From Kitasatospora sp. NBC_01266 (GTDB lineage Bacteria > Actinomycetota > Actinomycetes > Streptomycetales > Streptomycetaceae): a stretch of 64,000 nucleotides of DNA. Positions 28,484 through 37,420 of this stretch are shown here, one piece after another. The stretch spans positions 5,394,001-5,458,000 of the forward strand of contig NZ_CP108458.1 of NCBI RefSeq assembly GCF_036242395.1. Reading direction: 5' to 3'. Position numbers and translations under genes: made by a program. Below the pieces are notes generated by a model. It searched no databases, was not told the DNA's origin, and saw nothing but the letters and a program-made list of their open reading frames with translations. Each line of letters starts with the position of its first letter. Positions within the stretch are counted from its first letter, which is position 1.

Positions 28484-29244
28484 GCACCGTGATGGTCCAG
28501 GTCAGCGGTCTGCACAAGAGCTTCGGCACGCTCCGGGTGCTGCGCGGGGTCGACCTGAGCGTGCCGGTGGGCTCGGTCACCGTGGTGCTCGGGCCGTCCG
28601 GCTCGGGCAAGTCGACGCTGCTGCGCAGCATCAACCACCTGGAGCGGCCGGCCCGTGGCGTGGTGACGGTGGACGGCGAGCTGATCGGCTACCGGCGGGT
28701 CGGCGACCGGCTGCACGAGCTGTCCGAACGTGAGGTGCGGCGCCAGCGCACCCGGATCGGCTACGTCTTCCAGAACTTCAACCTGTTCCCGCACCTGACC
28801 GTGCTGGAGAACGTCACCGAGGCCCCGATCGGCGCGCTCGGCCGCCCCAAGGCGCGGGCCCGCGAGTCGGCGCTGCGCCTGCTGGACCGGGTCGGGCTGG
28901 CCGACAAGGCGGACGCCTACCCGCGCCAGCTCTCCGGTGGGCAGCAGCAGCGGGTGGCGATCGCCCGGGCGCTGGCACTGGAGCCCAAGGTGCTGCTCTT
29001 CGACGAGCCGACCTCGGCGCTCGATCCGGAGCTGGTCGGCGAGGTGCTGGCGGTGATCAGGGACCTGGCCGCGGCGGGGACCACGATGATCGTGGTCACC
29101 CACGAGATCGGCTTCGCCCGGGAGGTGGCGGACCGGGTGGTCTTCATGGACGGCGGGGTGGTGGTCGAGGCGGGTACTCCGGCCGAGGTGCTGGACCGGC
29201 CGCGCCAGCAGCGCACCCGCACCTTCCTCGCCAGGGTCCGCTGA
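28480..29244 (+). CDS. Amino-acid-type ABC transporter ATP-binding protein
   Basis: 254 residues with Walker A GPSGSGKST, Q-loop (YVFQNFNLFPHLTVLENV), ABC signature LSGGQQQRVAIARAL, Walker B LLFDEPTSALD and the H-switch VTHEIGFARE. Matches GlnQ/TcyN-type ATPases. Last gene of the operon leader-monooxygenase-acetyltransferase-binding protein-ATPase. Confidence 0.94.
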   Translation: MSTVMVQVSGLHKSFGTLRVLRGVDLSVPVGSVTVVLGPSGSGKSTLLRSINHLERPARGVVTVDGELIGYRRVGDRLHELSEREVRRQRTRIGYVFQNFNLFPHLTVLENVTEAPIGALGRPKARARESALRLLDRVGLADKADAYPRQLSGGQQQRVAIARALALEPKVLLFDEPTSALDPELVGEVLAVIRDLAAAGTTMIVVTHEIGFAREVADRVVFMDGGVVVEAGTPAEVLDRPRQQRTRTFLARVR

Positions 29245-29332
29245 GGCAGGCGCAGTTGAGGCGGAGTCGGCTGCGGTCGGCTCAGTTGAAGCCGGGTCTG
29301 TTGCGGGCGGGTCGGTTGCCGCGGTACCCCGC

Positions 29333-29338
29333 TAGGCT
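29333..29338 (+). promoter_or_regulatory. -10 box for a leaderless start
   Basis: TAGGCT ends 7 bp before the ATG of the pseudokinase gene, which has no ribosome binding site. This predicts transcription starting at or next to the start codon. Confidence 0.55.
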
Positions 29339-29345
29339 GACCGCC

Positions 29346-30539
29346 ATGTCAGATCTCCAGCCGCCGCCCCTGGTCGACGGCCGCTACCAGGTGGTTCGCG
29401 AGCTGGGCCGGTCGGCCACCGGCACCCGCTGGGAGGCGTTCGACCGCACGGACGGCCACCGGGTGGTCGTCCACCTGGTGCCGCCGCAGGCGCCCGCCCC
29501 GCCGGCGGCCGTCGAGCGGTTCCTGGCGGAGGCCGAACGGGCCGGCCGGCTCGGCCATCCGCACCTGGTCGAGGTGGAGCACCGCGCCGACCGCTCGCTG
29601 GTGCTGGAACTGCTCAGCGGCCGCCCGCTGGATGCCGTGATCGCGGCCGGGCCCGCCGACCTCGGACACATCCTGATCTGGGCCCAGCAGGTCTGCCTCG
29701 GCCTGTGGGCCGCGCACCAGGCCGGGGTGGTGCACTGGGGGCTCAAGCCGAGCCGGTTCTTCCTCACCGACCAGGGCCGGATCAAGCTGCTCGGCTTCGG
29801 CACCGCCTACCTGGCCCCGGCCACCGAGACCGGCAACGCGCCCTACCTGGCGCCCGAGCAGTGGCGCCAGACCCCCGCCGACGGCCGGGCCGACCTCTAC
29901 GCGCTGGGCTGCGTGCTGTTCGAGCTGTGCACCGGGCGGCCGCCCTACCTCGGCGGCTCGGCGGCGGAGATGATGCACCGCCACCTGAACGACGCGGTCC
30001 CCTACCCGGGCCTGTTCCGCGCCGACCTGCCCCGCGGCCTGGACGAGATCGTGCTCGGCCTGCTCGCCAAGGACCCCGGCGCCCGTCCGGCGGACGCCAC
30101 CGAGGCCGGGGCCCGGCTGGCCGCGGTGGCGGCCGGCTACCAGGGACCGGTCGCGCCCGCCCTGGAGGACCAGCTCCGGGCCCAGGTCGACCAGGCCTGG
30201 GCCTACGGCGAGGCAGGTCAGCAGGCCGAGGCGATACGCCAGTTGACCGCGCTGGTGTCCCACGCGGCCCGCACGCTCGGGCCCAGCCATCCGCAGACCC
30301 TGCAGGTCTGCTACGACCTTGCCATCTGGCGGGGGATGGCTGACGATATCGCTGGGGCGGCAGGCCTGTTGGGCGAGTTGCTGCCGCTGATGACCGCCAC
30401 CTTGGGACCGGGGGACGAGGACGTGGCGAAGGCGACCCGGGACCTCTGGTCCTACAGCCGTGAGCTGGAGCACAGGCGCAACCGCGGTACCGCCCGCCCC
30501 GGCGAGCTGGCGATGCTGCTCGGCCTCCCCGTCTACTGA
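29346..30539 (+). CDS. Ser/Thr pseudokinase with C-terminal helical repeat region
   Basis: 397 residues, kinase fold without its catalytic residues: the ATP lysine is His43 (VVVHLV), the glycine loop is broken (GRSATGTR), the HRD motif reads His130-Trp-Gly (HWGLKPSR) and DFG reads Gly150-Phe-Gly (LGFGTA). APE (APYLAPEQW) and the lower-lobe motif DLYALGCVLFELCTGRPPY are kept. Residues 270-397 form helical, TPR-like repeats (AQVDQAWAYGEAGQQAEAIRQLTALV). The next gene encodes a catalytically complete homologue of nearly the same length and layout, so this is a decayed or repurposed tandem copy, likely a regulator or scaffold. Leaderless ATG. Confidence 0.9.
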   Translation: MSDLQPPPLVDGRYQVVRELGRSATGTRWEAFDRTDGHRVVVHLVPPQAPAPPAAVERFLAEAERAGRLGHPHLVEVEHRADRSLVLELLSGRPLDAVIAAGPADLGHILIWAQQVCLGLWAAHQAGVVHWGLKPSRFFLTDQGRIKLLGFGTAYLAPATETGNAPYLAPEQWRQTPADGRADLYALGCVLFELCTGRPPYLGGSAAEMMHRHLNDAVPYPGLFRADLPRGLDEIVLGLLAKDPGARPADATEAGARLAAVAAGYQGPVAPALEDQLRAQVDQAWAYGEAGQQAEAIRQLTALVSHAARTLGPSHPQTLQVCYDLAIWRGMADDIAGAAGLLGELLPLMTATLGPGDEDVAKATRDLWSYSRELEHRRNRGTARPGELAMLLGLPVY

Positions 30540-30558
30540 AGCCCGAGCAGGGGGAGAG

Positions 30559-31755
30559 ATGAGAGCCGGGGATCTACTGGGGGAGCGCTACCGCCTGGTC
30601 GGCGAGCTGGGCCGGGGCGGCTTCGGGGTGGTCTGGGAGGCCTACGACCAGCGGGTCGGGCGGCAGGTGGCGGTCAAGACGCTGCGCCATCAGACCGGCC
30701 CGGACGCCGCCACCGACCGGGCCAGGTTCGGGCGCGAGATGGCGGTGCTGGCCCGCCTGGTGCACCAGAACGTGGTGCTGATCTTCGACCAGGGCGAGGT
30801 CGCCGAGGCCGGCGAGAGCTACCGCTACCTGGTGATGGAACTGCTCAACGGCCTGACCCTGAAGCAGGCGCTGGCCACCTCCCGCCCCGAGCTGTCGCGC
30901 GCCCTGGACTGGGGCCGCCAGCTGTGCGCCGCGCTCGCCGCCGCCCACGCGGCCGACGTGATCCACCGCGACATCAAGCCGGAGAACATCATGTTCACCG
31001 GCCCCGAGCAGCAGCTGCTCAAGGTGCTGGACTTCGGCATCGCGCAGATCGGCGACAACAAGGAGGGCAGCCTGACCAGTGCGGGCGTGGTGATCGGCAG
31101 TGCCCCGTACCTGGCCCCCGAGCGCTGGCGCGGCGAGCCGGGCACGGTGCGCAGCGACCTCTACGCGCTGGGCTGCGTGCTCTTCGAACTCTTCACCGGC
31201 GCCCGCCCGTTCAGCTCCGGCGGCACCTACGCGCTGATGGTCCAGCACGTGGAGGAAGTGCCGGTGCGGCCGACCGCGCTGCCCCGGGACCTGGCACAGC
31301 TGCTGCTCGAACTGCTGGCCAAGGATCCCGCCGACCGTCCGGCCGGCGCCGCCGAGGTGGGTCGCCGGCTCGACCGCGCCGCCGAGGCCGTGCGCGATCT
31401 GCGCCGCCAGGCGGACGCGGCCTTCCAGGCGGCCGGCGAGGGCCGGCCCGCCGAGGGGCTGAAGCGGCTGCGACCGCTGATCGAGCAGTTCGCGCTCGCC
31501 TTCGGACCGGGCGACGGCCGTACGGTGCGCGGCTGCCACGACTTCGCCGTGCTGCTCGCCCGGCTCGGCGCGCACGACCAGGCGTACTGCCTGCTGGACG
31601 AGCTGCTCCCGCACGCCACCGCCGCGCTCGGCGAGGGCCACCCCGATGTCGAGGACATCCAGCACCGGCTGGCCCGCACCCCGGCGCCGGATCGCCCCTG
31701 CCCGCCGGGGCTGCTCGAGGCGCTGCTCACGGGTGTCAACCGTACGGGCGACTGA
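30559..31755 (+). CDS. Soluble Ser/Thr protein kinase with C-terminal helical repeat region
   Basis: 398 residues. Complete kinase: GRGGFGVVW loop, Lys40 (VAVKTL), Asp138 in HRDIKPEN, Asp158 in LDFGIAQ, APYLAPERW. No TM helix. The C-terminal 130 residues mirror those of the upstream pseudokinase (AFQAAGEGRPAEGLKRLRPLIEQFALAFGPGDGRTV), again TPR-like. ATG with GGGGAGAG, 19 bp after the pseudokinase stop, so an operon. Substrate unknown; the pseudokinase is the obvious candidate partner. Confidence 0.92.
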   Translation: MRAGDLLGERYRLVGELGRGGFGVVWEAYDQRVGRQVAVKTLRHQTGPDAATDRARFGREMAVLARLVHQNVVLIFDQGEVAEAGESYRYLVMELLNGLTLKQALATSRPELSRALDWGRQLCAALAAAHAADVIHRDIKPENIMFTGPEQQLLKVLDFGIAQIGDNKEGSLTSAGVVIGSAPYLAPERWRGEPGTVRSDLYALGCVLFELFTGARPFSSGGTYALMVQHVEEVPVRPTALPRDLAQLLLELLAKDPADRPAGAAEVGRRLDRAAEAVRDLRRQADAAFQAAGEGRPAEGLKRLRPLIEQFALAFGPGDGRTVRGCHDFAVLLARLGAHDQAYCLLDELLPHATAALGEGHPDVEDIQHRLARTPAPDRPCPPGLLEALLTGVNRTGD

Positions 31756-31909
31756 TTCGCCCCCCGGGCGGTCGGCCCGATTGGGAGGAACCGGCCGACG
31801 AGCACCCCCTGGTTCCGTTCCACAGTCTGTTGATATACCTCGGACGCATAGGCGCGGTGGGTGTGCGGCCCGCTGCGCGCGGATGCGACACCACAGGTGG
31901 TGATGGGCA

Positions 31910-32761
31910 ATGAAGCTCCTCCGTGTCGGCCCCCCGGGCGCCGAGCGCCCGGTCGTGCTCGGCCAGGACGGCACCGCGTACGACCTCTCGGGACGGACCC
32001 CCGACATCGACGGGTCCTTCCTGTCCGGCCTGGAGGTGACCGAGCTGGCCGGCGCGGTGGCCCGCGGCGAGCTGCCCGTCCTGGACATCGCGGGGCAGCG
32101 GATCGGTGCGCCGGTGATCCGTCCCGGCAAGGTGGTCTGCGTCGGGCTGAACTACCGCGACCACGCCGCCGAGGCGGGCGCGGCGATCCCGACCGAGCCG
32201 GTGCTCTTCCTCAAGGCGAGCAACACGGTGGTCGGCCCCGACGACGAGGTGCTGGTGCCGCGCGGGGCCACCAAGACCGACTACGAGGTCGAACTGGCCG
32301 TGGTGATCGGCAGGACCGCCCGCTACCTGGAGAGCGACGAGCAGGCGGCGGCGGTGATCGCCGGGTACACCATCTCCAACGACGTCACCGAGCGCGCCTT
32401 CCAGCTGGAGCGCGGCGGCCAGTGGGACAAGGGCAAGTGCTGCGAGACCTTCAACCCGCTGGGCCCCTACCTGGTCACCCCCGAGGAGGTCGGCGACCCG
32501 CAGGCGCTGGAGCTGCGGCTCTGGGTCAACGGTGAGCTGCGGCAGGACGGGCACACCGGGCAGATGATCTTCCCGATCCTGCCGGTGCTGCGCTACATCA
32601 GCCAGTTCATGGTGCTGGAGCCCGGCGACGTGGTCACCACCGGCACCCCGGCGGGCGTCACCATGGGCCGGCCGGGCACCGCGTTCCTGCAGCCCGGCGA
32701 CGTGATGGAGCTGGCGGTCACCGGGCTCGGTCGGCAGCGGCAGGTGCTGGGCAAGGCCTGA
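31910..32761 (+). CDS. Fumarylacetoacetate hydrolase (FAH) family protein
   Basis: 283 residues. FAH fold with GKVVCVGLNYRDHAAEAGA, the metal-binding acid residues around TDYEVELAVVIG and the TISNDVTERAFQ region, then GTPAGVTMGRPG. Members are metal-dependent hydrolases, decarboxylases or isomerases of beta-diketo and 2-keto acids (for example HpcE, 2-keto-3-deoxy sugar acid enzymes). The substrate cannot be read off. ATG start. Single gene; converges on a TetR regulator, with a shared hairpin. Confidence 0.88.
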   Translation: MKLLRVGPPGAERPVVLGQDGTAYDLSGRTPDIDGSFLSGLEVTELAGAVARGELPVLDIAGQRIGAPVIRPGKVVCVGLNYRDHAAEAGAAIPTEPVLFLKASNTVVGPDDEVLVPRGATKTDYEVELAVVIGRTARYLESDEQAAAVIAGYTISNDVTERAFQLERGGQWDKGKCCETFNPLGPYLVTPEEVGDPQALELRLWVNGELRQDGHTGQMIFPILPVLRYISQFMVLEPGDVVTTGTPAGVTMGRPGTAFLQPGDVMELAVTGLGRQRQVLGKA

Positions 32762-32770
32762 CGGCCGGTC

Positions 32771-32803
32771 GGCCGGGCCGGGGGGCGTCGGCCGGGCCCG
32801 GCC
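32771..32803. terminator. Bidirectional hairpin between FAH and TetR genes
   Basis: 9-bp stem GGCCGGGCC/GGCCCGGCC with a 15-nt loop, between convergent stops. Confidence 0.55.
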
Positions 32804-32809
32804 GGACGG

Positions 32810-33595
32810 TCAGCGGCCGATCCGCAGCGTGCCGAGGCGGGCCAGCAGCGCGGCGGCGCGCCCGTCCGGCGCCTCCAGGGCCAGCAGCCCGGTCAGCACC
32901 TCGGCGCTCTGCGGATCGTGCGCGGCGGTGGCCGCGGTCATCGCCACGAACTCGTCCACCAGCCAGTCGCGCAACTGGGCGGGCGGGATCTGCCTGCCCT
33001 CGTCCAGCCAGCTGAGCGAGGAGGCCTCGACCACCGAGATCCAGGAGCGCACCAGCAGGGTGAGCCGGGGCCCCGGCTCGGCCACGCCCATGTAGCGCAG
33101 GGTGCGCCGCAGCGCCGCCCGGCGCACCTTGTCCACGATCGCGCTGGTCCGCGCGGTCTCCACCACCGAGCCGCCGCGCAGCAGCGCGCCGTAGCCGGCG
33201 TCGTGTTCGGCGACGAAGGAGAAGTAGCCGTCCAGCACCGAGCCGAGCTGCTCGGTCGGGGTGCCGCGCGGCGGGACCGTGAAGCGGCTGATCAGCTCCT
33301 CGGCCGCGCTGCTCAGCGCCGCCTCGTAGAGCTGCTGCTTGCCGCCGGCGAAGTAGCGGTAGACCAGCGGCCGGGAGGCGCCGGAGGCCTCGGCCACGTC
33401 GTCCAGGCTCACCTCGTCCGGCGGGCGGGTGCTGAAAAGCTCCAGTGCCACGGCGATCAGCTGCTCGCGGCGCTGCTGGACCGGCAGCCGCCGGTAGCCG
33501 GCCCGCCGGGGCCGCTCGGCGGGTCCGGCGGCCGCGACCGGAGCCGGACCAGGGGCGGGCGAGGTGCTGGGCGCGGCCGGCTCGGTGGCGTTCAT
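32810..33595 (-). CDS. TetR-family transcriptional regulator
   Basis: 261 residues: a disordered Ala/Pro N-terminal tail (about 35 residues), then the TetR HTH (RREQLIAVALELFSTRPPDEVSLDDVAEASGASRPLVYRYFAGGKQQLYEAAL) and an all-helical ligand domain. The ATG gives the shorter, more plausible protein; a much longer upstream frame is not needed and overlaps the divergent gene. A TACGCT lies 7 bp before the ATG, suggesting leaderless expression. Targets unknown; it is divergent from the DUF885 gene. Confidence 0.88.
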   Translation of the reverse strand: MNATEPAAPSTSPAPGPAPVAAAGPAERPRRAGYRRLPVQQRREQLIAVALELFSTRPPDEVSLDDVAEASGASRPLVYRYFAGGKQQLYEAALSSAAEELISRFTVPPRGTPTEQLGSVLDGYFSFVAEHDAGYGALLRGGSVVETARTSAIVDKVRRAALRRTLRYMGVAEPGPRLTLLVRSWISVVEASSLSWLDEGRQIPPAQLRDWLVDEFVAMTAATAAHDPQSAEVLTGLLALEAPDGRAAALLARLGTLRIGR

Positions 33596-33737
33596 GGCGG
33601 TCAGCGTAGTGCGCAACCGGGTCGGCGGGACCCCGCGCGGCGGGTCGGATCGCGCAGGCCGGCCCCCGCCGCCGATCTCGTAAGCCGGGTTCCGGAAAGG
33701 GGGTTGCAAAGCGTCCGGGCTGCGAAAAGATGGCCCG

Positions 33738-35486
33738 ATGGCTTCCGAACCGAATCCCGCCACCGACGCCCGCACGCCGCGCACCATCGCGGACGCCTAC
33801 GTCCAGGCCCTTTCCGACCTCGACCCGCTGACCGCGGTCTACCTCGGACTCAACCCGGAGGACGACCGCCTCCCCGACCTGTCGCCGGCCGGCCGCGCCG
33901 CCGTCGCCGACCTCGCCCGCCGCACGCTGGCCGAACTCGACGAGGTGGAGGCGCGGGCGGCCGATCCGAGCGCCACCGCCGAAGCCCGGGAGGCCGAGCG
34001 CCGCTGCGCCCGACTGCTGCGCGAGCGGCTGACCGCGGAGCTGGCGGTGCACGAGGCGGGTGAGGACCTGCGCGCGCTGCGCAACCTCGGCTCGCCGCTG
34101 CACGACACCCGCGAGATCTTCACCCTGCTGCCCACCGGGACCGAGGACGACTGGGCCCGGCTCGGTCGGCGGCTGGCCCGCTTCCCGCTGGCCGTCCAGC
34201 AGTACCGGGCCACCCTGGCCGAGGGCGTCGAGCGCGGCCTGCTGGCCGGGCCGCGGCAGGTCGAGACGGTGATCGGACAGGTCGCCGAGTGGCTGGCCCC
34301 CGACCCGGGCGCCGACGAGGCGGGCAAGGAGGCCGGCTGGTTCGGCGCCCTGGTCGCCCCGGCCCCCGAGGGCCTGCGGGCCGAGCTGACCGGCCACGCG
34401 CTGGCCGCTTCCGCCGAACTGGCCGTGCTGCGCGACTGGCTGGTCGAGGTCTACACGCCGGCCGCCGCCGGCACCCCCGACGCGGTGGGCCGCGAGCGCT
34501 ACCTGCGCTGGGTGCGGCTGTGGAACGGCGCGGACCTGGACCTGGACGAGGCTTACCGGTGGGCCTGGACCGAGTTCCACGACCTCGCGGGGCAGATGGC
34601 CGTCGAGGCCGGGAAGGTACTGCCCGGCAGCACGCCGATGGAGGCGATGCGCTGGCTGGAGACCGAGGGACCCTCGATCGAGGGTCCCGAGGCGGCCCGC
34701 CAGTACCTGCAGGGCCTGATGGACCAGGCGATCCGCGACCTGCAGGGCGCCCACTTCGACCTGGCCGAGCCGATCACCCGGGTCGAGTCCATGCTGGCCC
34801 CGGCCGGCACCGCCAGCGCTCCTTACTACTCGGCTCCCTCGCTGGACTTCAGCCGCCCCGGCCGGACCTGGCTGCCGGTGATGGGCCGGGAGACCTTCCC
34901 GACCTGGGACCTGGTCAGCACCTGGTACCACGAGGGCGTCCCCGGCCACCACCTGCAGCTCGCGCAGTGGAACTACGTGGCGGGCAGCCTCTCCACCTAC
35001 CAGGTCAGCCTGGGCGGGGTGAGCGCCAACCTGGAGGGCTGGGCGCTCTACGCCGAACGCCTGATGGACGAGCTCGGCTACCTGACCGACCCCGGCCACC
35101 GGCTCGGCTACCTCAACGCCCAGATGCTGCGGGCGCTGCGGGTGATCCTGGACATCGGCATGCACGTGGGCCTGGAGTTCCCGGCCGACTCGCCGTTCCA
35201 CCCCGGCGAGCTGATGACCCCGGAGCTGGGCCGCGAGTTCTTCGGCAGCTACTGCGGGCTGGCCACCGAGATGCTGGACAGCGAGCTGGTCCGCTACCTC
35301 GGCATGCCGGGGCAGGCGATCGGCTACAAGCTCGGCGAGCGCGCCTGGCTGCGCGGCCGGGCGGCGGCGCGGGCGGCGCACGAGGCGCGCGGCGAGGAGT
35401 TCGACCTCAAGGCCTGGCACATGGCGGCGCTCTCCCAGGGCTCGCTCGGGCTGGACGACCTGGAGGCGGTGCTCGCCGAACTGTGA
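33738..35486 (+). CDS. DUF885-family putative zinc metallopeptidase
   Basis: 582 residues, soluble, without signal peptide. The DUF885 motif WYHEGVPGHHLQ (an HExxxGHH variant of the HExxH site) lies in the middle, with a later Glu-rich helix (SANLEGWALYAERLMDELG) that supplies the third metal ligand. Members are annotated as M32-like carboxypeptidases or lipoproteins; function here is unproven. ATG start, no clear ribosome binding site. Hairpin after the stop. Divergent from tetR. Confidence 0.88.
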   Translation: MASEPNPATDARTPRTIADAYVQALSDLDPLTAVYLGLNPEDDRLPDLSPAGRAAVADLARRTLAELDEVEARAADPSATAEAREAERRCARLLRERLTAELAVHEAGEDLRALRNLGSPLHDTREIFTLLPTGTEDDWARLGRRLARFPLAVQQYRATLAEGVERGLLAGPRQVETVIGQVAEWLAPDPGADEAGKEAGWFGALVAPAPEGLRAELTGHALAASAELAVLRDWLVEVYTPAAAGTPDAVGRERYLRWVRLWNGADLDLDEAYRWAWTEFHDLAGQMAVEAGKVLPGSTPMEAMRWLETEGPSIEGPEAARQYLQGLMDQAIRDLQGAHFDLAEPITRVESMLAPAGTASAPYYSAPSLDFSRPGRTWLPVMGRETFPTWDLVSTWYHEGVPGHHLQLAQWNYVAGSLSTYQVSLGGVSANLEGWALYAERLMDELGYLTDPGHRLGYLNAQMLRALRVILDIGMHVGLEFPADSPFHPGELMTPELGREFFGSYCGLATEMLDSELVRYLGMPGQAIGYKLGERAWLRGRAAARAAHEARGEEFDLKAWHMAALSQGSLGLDDLEAVLAEL

Positions 35487-35493
35487 CCCGGAC

Positions 35494-35522
35494 GGGGCCC
35501 GCCAACCACCCAGGCGGGTCCC
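35494..35522 (+). terminator. Hairpin terminator after DUF885 gene
   Basis: 10-bp stem GGGGCCCGCC/GGCGGGTCCC (one G-T pair) with a 9-nt loop, 7 bp past the stop. Confidence 0.75.
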
Positions 35523-35526
35523 GCCG

Positions 35527-35577
35527 CATTTGTTAAAAATTGCACAAAACATCCAGGTTTATTCGGTTTTGTTCCGC
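35527..35577 (+). promoter_or_regulatory. AT-rich promoter/operator region of the MFS gene
   Basis: About 50 bp of unusual AT richness with an inverted pair TTTGT/ACAAA 10 nt apart (about 35529-35548) and T-rich runs. It is the only place for the promoter of the following MFS gene. No box is certain. Confidence 0.4.
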
Positions 35578-35669
35578 CCTCTGCTTGCCCTGCCCCCGAC
35601 CGCGAGCTTCGCTGGAGAGAAGTGCCGTTCGCGCACGCCGACGGCACCCCCGTCCGGAAGGCTCCTACC

Positions 35670-37172
35670 GTGTCCGCGCAACCCGCCCTGGCAGACTCGG
35701 GGCCGGACCCCCGCCGCTGGCGGGCGTTGGCCGTGATCGCCGTCGCTCAGCTGATGATCGTGCTCGACATCACGATCGTGAACATCGCCCTGCCATCCGC
35801 CCAGCGTGACCTGGGCATCTCCAACGCTGACCGGCAATGGGTGATCACCGCGTACACCCTGGCCTTCGGCGGCCTGCTGCTGCTCGGCGGCCGACTCGGG
35901 GACCTCTACGGCCGCAAACGCACCTTCATGATCGGCCTGCTGGGGTTCGCCGCCGCCTCCGCGCTCGGCGGTTCCTCGGTCTCCGGCGAGATGCTCTTCG
36001 CCTCCCGCGCACTCCAGGGCGCCTTCGGCGCGCTGCTGGCGCCCTCGGCCCTCGGCCTGCTCTCCACCACCTTCTCCAGCGCCGCGCCCAAGGAGCGGGC
36101 CACCGCCTTCGGCATCTTCGGCGGGATCGCCGGTGGCGGCTCCGCGATCGGCTTCATCGCCGGCGGGCTGCTGACCGAGTACCTGAGCTGGCGCTGGTGC
36201 CTGTTCGTCAACGTGCCGATCGCGCTCTGCGCGGCCCTGGGCGCCTTCCGGGTGCTGCACCGCGACCACATCGGCAAGGGCGCCCGGATCCCGCTCGACC
36301 TGCGCGGCGTCTTCCTCGGCTGCGGCGGACTGCTGGCGATCGTCTACGGCACCTCGGAGGCCGAGTCGCGCGGCTGGAGCTCCTCGCTGGTGCTGGCCTG
36401 CCTGGCCCTGGGCGGCGCCATGCTGATCGCCTTCGTCTTCGCCGAGAAGCACAGCGACCACGCGCTGCTGCCGATCCACATCGTCGCCGACCGCAACCGC
36501 GGTGGTGCGGCGCTCTCGGTCGGGCTGTCCGTGGTCGGCCTGTTCGGCCTCTTCCTCTTCCTCACCTACTACCTGCAGGTGGTCAAGGGCTACTCGCCAC
36601 TGAAGACCGGCATCGCGTTCCTGCCGATGACCGTGGCGATCGTCTCCAGCTCCACGGGCCTGGCCGCCCGGCTGATGAACCGGGTGCCCTCGCGCAACCT
36701 GATCGTGCCCGGCCTGCTGCTCGCGGCCGGCGGGATGGCCTGGCTGACCCAGCTGAAGGTGGGCAGCAGCTACGTGAGCACGGTGCTGCCCGCCGAGATC
36801 CTGCTCGGCGTCGGCATGGGCCTGGTCTTCATGCCCTCGATGAGCCTGGCCACCCTGGGGGTGGCGCCACGCGAGACGGGTGCCGCCTCGGCCACCATCA
36901 ACTCCGCCCAGCAGGTGGGCGGATCGATCGGTACCGCGCTGCTCAACACCATCGCGGCCACCGCGACCACGGCCTATCTGGTGGGCCGGAACGCGAGCAG
37001 CCACCTGGTCCAGAACACCGCCAGCGTGCACGGCTACACCGTGGCCACCACGGTCGCGCTCGCCATCCTGCTGGTCGCGGCGGTGCTCGCCTTCTTCATG
37101 GTCGACCACAGACCCGCCCCCGAGGAGGCAACCGGCGAAGACACCGAGGCAACGGTGCGGGCGGCGGCCTGA
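35670..37172 (+). CDS. MFS drug exporter, DHA2 type, 14 TM
   Basis: 500 residues from the preferred GTG (GGAAGG 8 nt upstream). A GTG 48 bp earlier is also in frame with GGAG very close by. TM1 carries the DHA2 signature LDITIVNIALPSAQRDL, then motif A GRLGDLYGRKR and motif C (IAGGGSAIGFIAGGLLTEYLSWRW). Expels hydrophobic compounds by proton antiport. Unlike the other MFS gene of the window it has no adjacent regulator. Acidic C-terminal tail. Confidence 0.92.
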   Translation: MSAQPALADSGPDPRRWRALAVIAVAQLMIVLDITIVNIALPSAQRDLGISNADRQWVITAYTLAFGGLLLLGGRLGDLYGRKRTFMIGLLGFAAASALGGSSVSGEMLFASRALQGAFGALLAPSALGLLSTTFSSAAPKERATAFGIFGGIAGGGSAIGFIAGGLLTEYLSWRWCLFVNVPIALCAALGAFRVLHRDHIGKGARIPLDLRGVFLGCGGLLAIVYGTSEAESRGWSSSLVLACLALGGAMLIAFVFAEKHSDHALLPIHIVADRNRGGAALSVGLSVVGLFGLFLFLTYYLQVVKGYSPLKTGIAFLPMTVAIVSSSTGLAARLMNRVPSRNLIVPGLLLAAGGMAWLTQLKVGSSYVSTVLPAEILLGVGMGLVFMPSMSLATLGVAPRETGAASATINSAQQVGGSIGTALLNTIAATATTAYLVGRNASSHLVQNTASVHGYTVATTVALAILLVAAVLAFFMVDHRPAPEEATGEDTEATVRAAA

Positions 37173-37420
37173 GCGCGCCCCCCGCGCGGAATCGCTGACG
37201 GGATTCGCTCCTGCCCGGGGCTTCTCCCGCCACGAACTGTCCGCCATCATGGTCACTGGCCGTCGGGCGTCCGCCGGCCGGTGGATTCTCACAAGGCTCT
37301 CAGTCGCGGATCATCACGTTTCCAATGAGGCGGGAGATAGTCATCACGTAGCCGAGACGCCCCGGAGGCGTTGACCAGCCGGCCGACCAGGCCGCCGTAG
37401 CGGGCAGGAGCACCGTCCTG

